A stretch of DNA of 7,912 bases from Neptuniibacter sp. (GTDB taxonomy: Bacteria > Pseudomonadota > Gammaproteobacteria > Pseudomonadales > Balneatricaceae), in the NCBI GenBank assembly GCA_024686055.1, contig JAIBDV010000126.1:1-7912 (forward strand). The letters are read 5' to 3'. Position numbers and translations under genes: made by a program. This document shows positions 6,627 to 7,912 of the stretch, one piece after another. The notes beneath the pieces are model-generated. The model searched no databases, was not told the DNA's origin, and saw nothing but the letters and a program-made list of their open reading frames with translations. How positions within the stretch are numbered: the first letter of the stretch is position 1; every line of letters begins with the position of its first letter.

Positions 6627-6656
6627 TCACGGGGTCTACGCAAAGTAACCCCGTGA
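6627..6656. terminator. Strong hairpin between convergent thiG and the chaperone-like gene
   Basis: TCACGGGGT (6627-6635) and ACCCCGTGA (6648-6656) form a perfect 9-bp stem. A bulged C and three further pairs (TAC with GTA) close on a GCAAA loop. The hairpin begins 13 nt after thiG and ends 30 nt from the end of the minus-strand gene. No U-tract follows on either strand. It may be a shared 3'-end stabiliser or a U-less terminator; position supports a transcript-end role. Confidence 0.5.
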
Positions 6657-6686
6657 CGGCACGTCTGAAACGCACGGTGTGGCCTG

Positions 6687-7631
6687 TTATAGCTCCAGCA
6701 CCAGAGTCGCCTGTTCCTGGCCACCGAACCGTGCCCGCTCACGAAACTGCACTTTAATACTGTCATACATCATCAGATCAATCTGTTCTGGAAAGCGTAT
6801 CCGTACTGACATCCGGGTATCCGGCATATCCAGTGAAATATATTTACGGATCATCAGCACATCAGGCTCTGGCCGTAGCTTATGCTGGCCCAGCACCTTA
6901 AAATCACCGAACAATGAACGGTTGCCACGACGCTCCAGCACAACGGCTAACCACAGCCCCTGCTCATCTTCGTACAGCTCCGGCTCAATCACCTGCGCCA
7001 CCACACTGACAGCCCCCTCACGCACCAGCACTGGCACACCATATGCGGGCAATTTAACCCGCACGGGTACGGCACCGTCTTCAGCCACTGGATCAGCAGG
7101 CAGGGCCGCATCCAGCAGCGCAAGTTGCTCTACCTCATCCTGCTCGGCTTCAGCAACCATTTGCGGTGTTGGCAGCTGGCGGAAGACCAGCCGACTGTGG
7201 TATTCACCTTCAGGTAATCCAGCCGGGCGGACGACGATAAGTTCAACAATCTGTTCTTCATCCGGCTTTATCACCAGCAAGGGCGTTGAGACATCCACCA
7301 GCTGCTCCAGCAGATTAGCTGGCACTGTCTGTACCTCCGGCACTTCCTGCGCAGGTGAGTCGCCTCCTGTCGCTTCCAGCGCAAGTTCAGACTCAAGCTC
7401 TGGTTCAAAAATCGGCGCAGACAGGTAACGGGCAGGCTCTGCATAAACTTCATAGTAGCCGACCGTTTCAGCAATATTGCGCACATGCACCGAGCGATAG
7501 GTCGTGTCGCCACTAAATACCACCCGTGGCGTTTCAATGATCAGCGCATCTTCATTATGTGCCCGCTCTGCCTGGGCAGTGACGCTGGCAAGGCACAGTA
7601 CGATCACGGAAATCATGGATTGCATGTTCAT
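6687..7631 (-). CDS. Exported PapD-like (pilus-chaperone family) protein with acidic insertions
   Basis: The 314-residue product is probably periplasmic. I place the start at the ATG at 7631: AGGGAG lies 7 nt upstream, and the protein then opens with a hydrophobic signal peptide (residues 1-21) with likely cleavage after 'TAQA'. The open frame extends upstream to 7715, but that start would bury the signal. The mature N-terminus resembles a PapD immunoglobulin-like domain: 'PRVVFSGDTTYRSVHVRN' (35-52), 'YYEVYAE', then 'VIKPDEEQIVELIVVRP' and 'LPEGEYHSRLVFRQLP' (139-154). The stretch 'VPVRVKLPAYGVPVLVREG' (188-206) fits the interdomain strand. A second beta domain with 'LERRGNRSLFGDFKV' (232-246) follows. 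Two acidic insertions (about 71-116 and 155-187) lengthen it beyond the roughly 230-260 residues of classical chaperones. No usher or pilin gene is adjacent. Its partner is unknown, so read it as chaperone-like rather than a proven pilus chaperone. Confidence 0.75.
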   Translation of the reverse strand: MNMQSMISVIVLCLASVTAQAERAHNEDALIIETPRVVFSGDTTYRSVHVRNIAETVGYYEVYAEPARYLSAPIFEPELESELALEATGGDSPAQEVPEVQTVPANLLEQLVDVSTPLLVIKPDEEQIVELIVVRPAGLPEGEYHSRLVFRQLPTPQMVAEAEQDEVEQLALLDAALPADPVAEDGAVPVRVKLPAYGVPVLVREGAVSVVAQVIEPELYEDEQGLWLAVVLERRGNRSLFGDFKVLGQHKLRPEPDVLMIRKYISLDMPDTRMSVRIRFPEQIDLMMYDSIKVQFRERARFGGQEQATLVLEL

Positions 7632-7755
7632 TCTGCTGCTCCCTTTCAGACTGCTGCATGGTATCAGATAACCTGATTGACCGGCATTGCACCAGAAAAG
7701 CGCAAAAAAAGGCACTGGCCCAGGCCAACCAGATTCGCTGGTTCTAATCGCTCTT

Positions 7756-7764
7756 TGGTATAAT
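7756..7764 (+). promoter_or_regulatory. Extended -10 promoter driving the gene at the right edge
   Basis: TGGTATAAT is a perfect extended -10 (TG-N-TATAAT). A -35 is poorly conserved (TTCGCT at 7734-7739 with 19 nt spacing), which is acceptable for an extended -10 promoter. Transcription would start near 7771, about 73 nt before the GTG at 7844. The leader between them holds no obvious riboswitch. Confidence 0.6.
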
Positions 7765-7843
7765 GCCTAAAATACGCGTAACACAGCTCCACACCCTCTG
7801 ATACGGGTCTTTCCAATAACAACAATTCTATGGAGGAGCAATC

Positions 7844-7912
7844 GTGGCATGGCCGCGAGCTGTGTTGCAGAACGTTCCATATCTGGTATATGGAATCTAT
7901 CGGCACAAACTC
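7844..7912 (+). CDS. Start of an unidentified gene, truncated by the window edge
   Basis: A very strong Shine-Dalgarno, GGAGGAG (7832-7838), sits 7 nt (from GGAGG) before GTG at 7844. That frame is open to the edge, giving 23 residues that begin V/M-A-W-P-R-A-V-L-Q-N-V-P-Y-L-V-Y-G. The extended -10 promoter upstream supports a real gene here. Two other frames also stay open: ATG at 7830, which overlaps the Shine-Dalgarno, and ATG at 7849, 12 nt after GGAGG, which uses ATA and CTA codons. I prefer GTG on spacing and codon choice. The product is not recognisable from this fragment. Confidence 0.45.
   Translation, partial: MAWPRAVLQNVPYLVYGIYRHKL
7875..7895. repeat. Perfect 8-bp inverted repeat, operator-like
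   Basis: TTCCATAT (7875-7882) and ATATGGAA (7888-7895) are exact reverse complements around a 5-nt centre, CTGGT. The repeat falls about 105 nt after the predicted transcription start and inside the first codons of the edge gene, if that start is right. It could be a regulator half-site pair or a weak AU-rich mRNA hairpin. No function is demonstrated. Confidence 0.45.

Noticed and set aside
6679..7428. Plus-strand open frame of 249 codons opposite the chaperone-like gene
   Set aside because: Its product is an extreme Ser/Thr/Cys run typical of an antisense frame. The minus strand has a signal peptide, a Shine-Dalgarno and family motifs.
7632..7715. Upstream ATG (7715) as the start of the chaperone-like gene
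   Set aside because: It would add 28 residues ahead of a clear signal peptide. The internal ATG at 7631 has AGGGAG at 7 nt.
7701..7730. A-run with nearby GGCC repeats, read on the minus strand as a hairpin plus U-tract terminator
   Set aside because: The stem is only 4-5 bp with a 2-nt loop and separated from the T-run. It would lie inside the chaperone-like gene's own upstream region with no gene to terminate.
7664..7906. Minus-strand 80-codon open frame upstream of the chaperone-like gene
   Set aside because: It runs antisense to the extended -10 promoter and strong Shine-Dalgarno at the right edge. It has no Shine-Dalgarno that can be checked and no family resemblance.

Overview
The window looks like chromosomal DNA of a gram-negative gammaproteobacterium. 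The evidence is an AcrB/MexB-type HAE1 drug exporter, proteobacterial ThiD, ThiS and ThiG proteins, a bacterial TPP riboswitch and a PapD-like periplasmic chaperone. I cannot name a genus. There are no tRNAs, rRNAs, insertion sequences or CRISPR arrays.

Layout. (1) Positions 1-3299, plus strand: the tail of a membrane-fusion (adaptor) gene and a complete 1045-residue RND efflux permease, 3 nt apart. A strong hairpin terminator closes them. No outer-membrane factor gene follows. (2) Positions 3375-4405, minus strand, convergent to the exporter: thiD. A TPP riboswitch sits upstream, with a sigma70-type promoter just before it. The leader between aptamer and start codon can fold so that the thiD ribosome binding site is masked, and the masking strand can alternatively pair with the aptamer's own closing strand. 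(3) Positions 4456-5470, plus strand, divergent from thiD: an unrecognised 312-residue, Gln/Ala/Ser-rich, apparently soluble protein. A close match to a sigma54 (-24/-12) promoter precedes it. (4) Positions 5585-6613, plus strand: thiS-thiG, the sulfur carrier and thiazole synthase, with no TPP riboswitch of their own. (5) Positions 6687-7631, minus strand: an exported PapD-like chaperone domain protein with two acidic insertions and no usher or pilin beside it. (6) Right edge: a near-consensus extended -10 promoter, a strong Shine-Dalgarno and the probable GTG start of a gene that leaves the window. A perfect 8-bp inverted repeat lies in its first codons.

How they work together. ThiD makes HMP-pyrophosphate, the pyrimidine half of thiamine. 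ThiS and ThiG build the thiazole half. Both halves are encoded here, but only thiD carries the visible TPP switch. The exporter, the unknown gene and the chaperone-like gene appear to be independent units. The most unusual items are the unknown gene with its sigma54-like promoter, the orphan chaperone-like gene, and the thiD leader with its repeated GGAACC arms.
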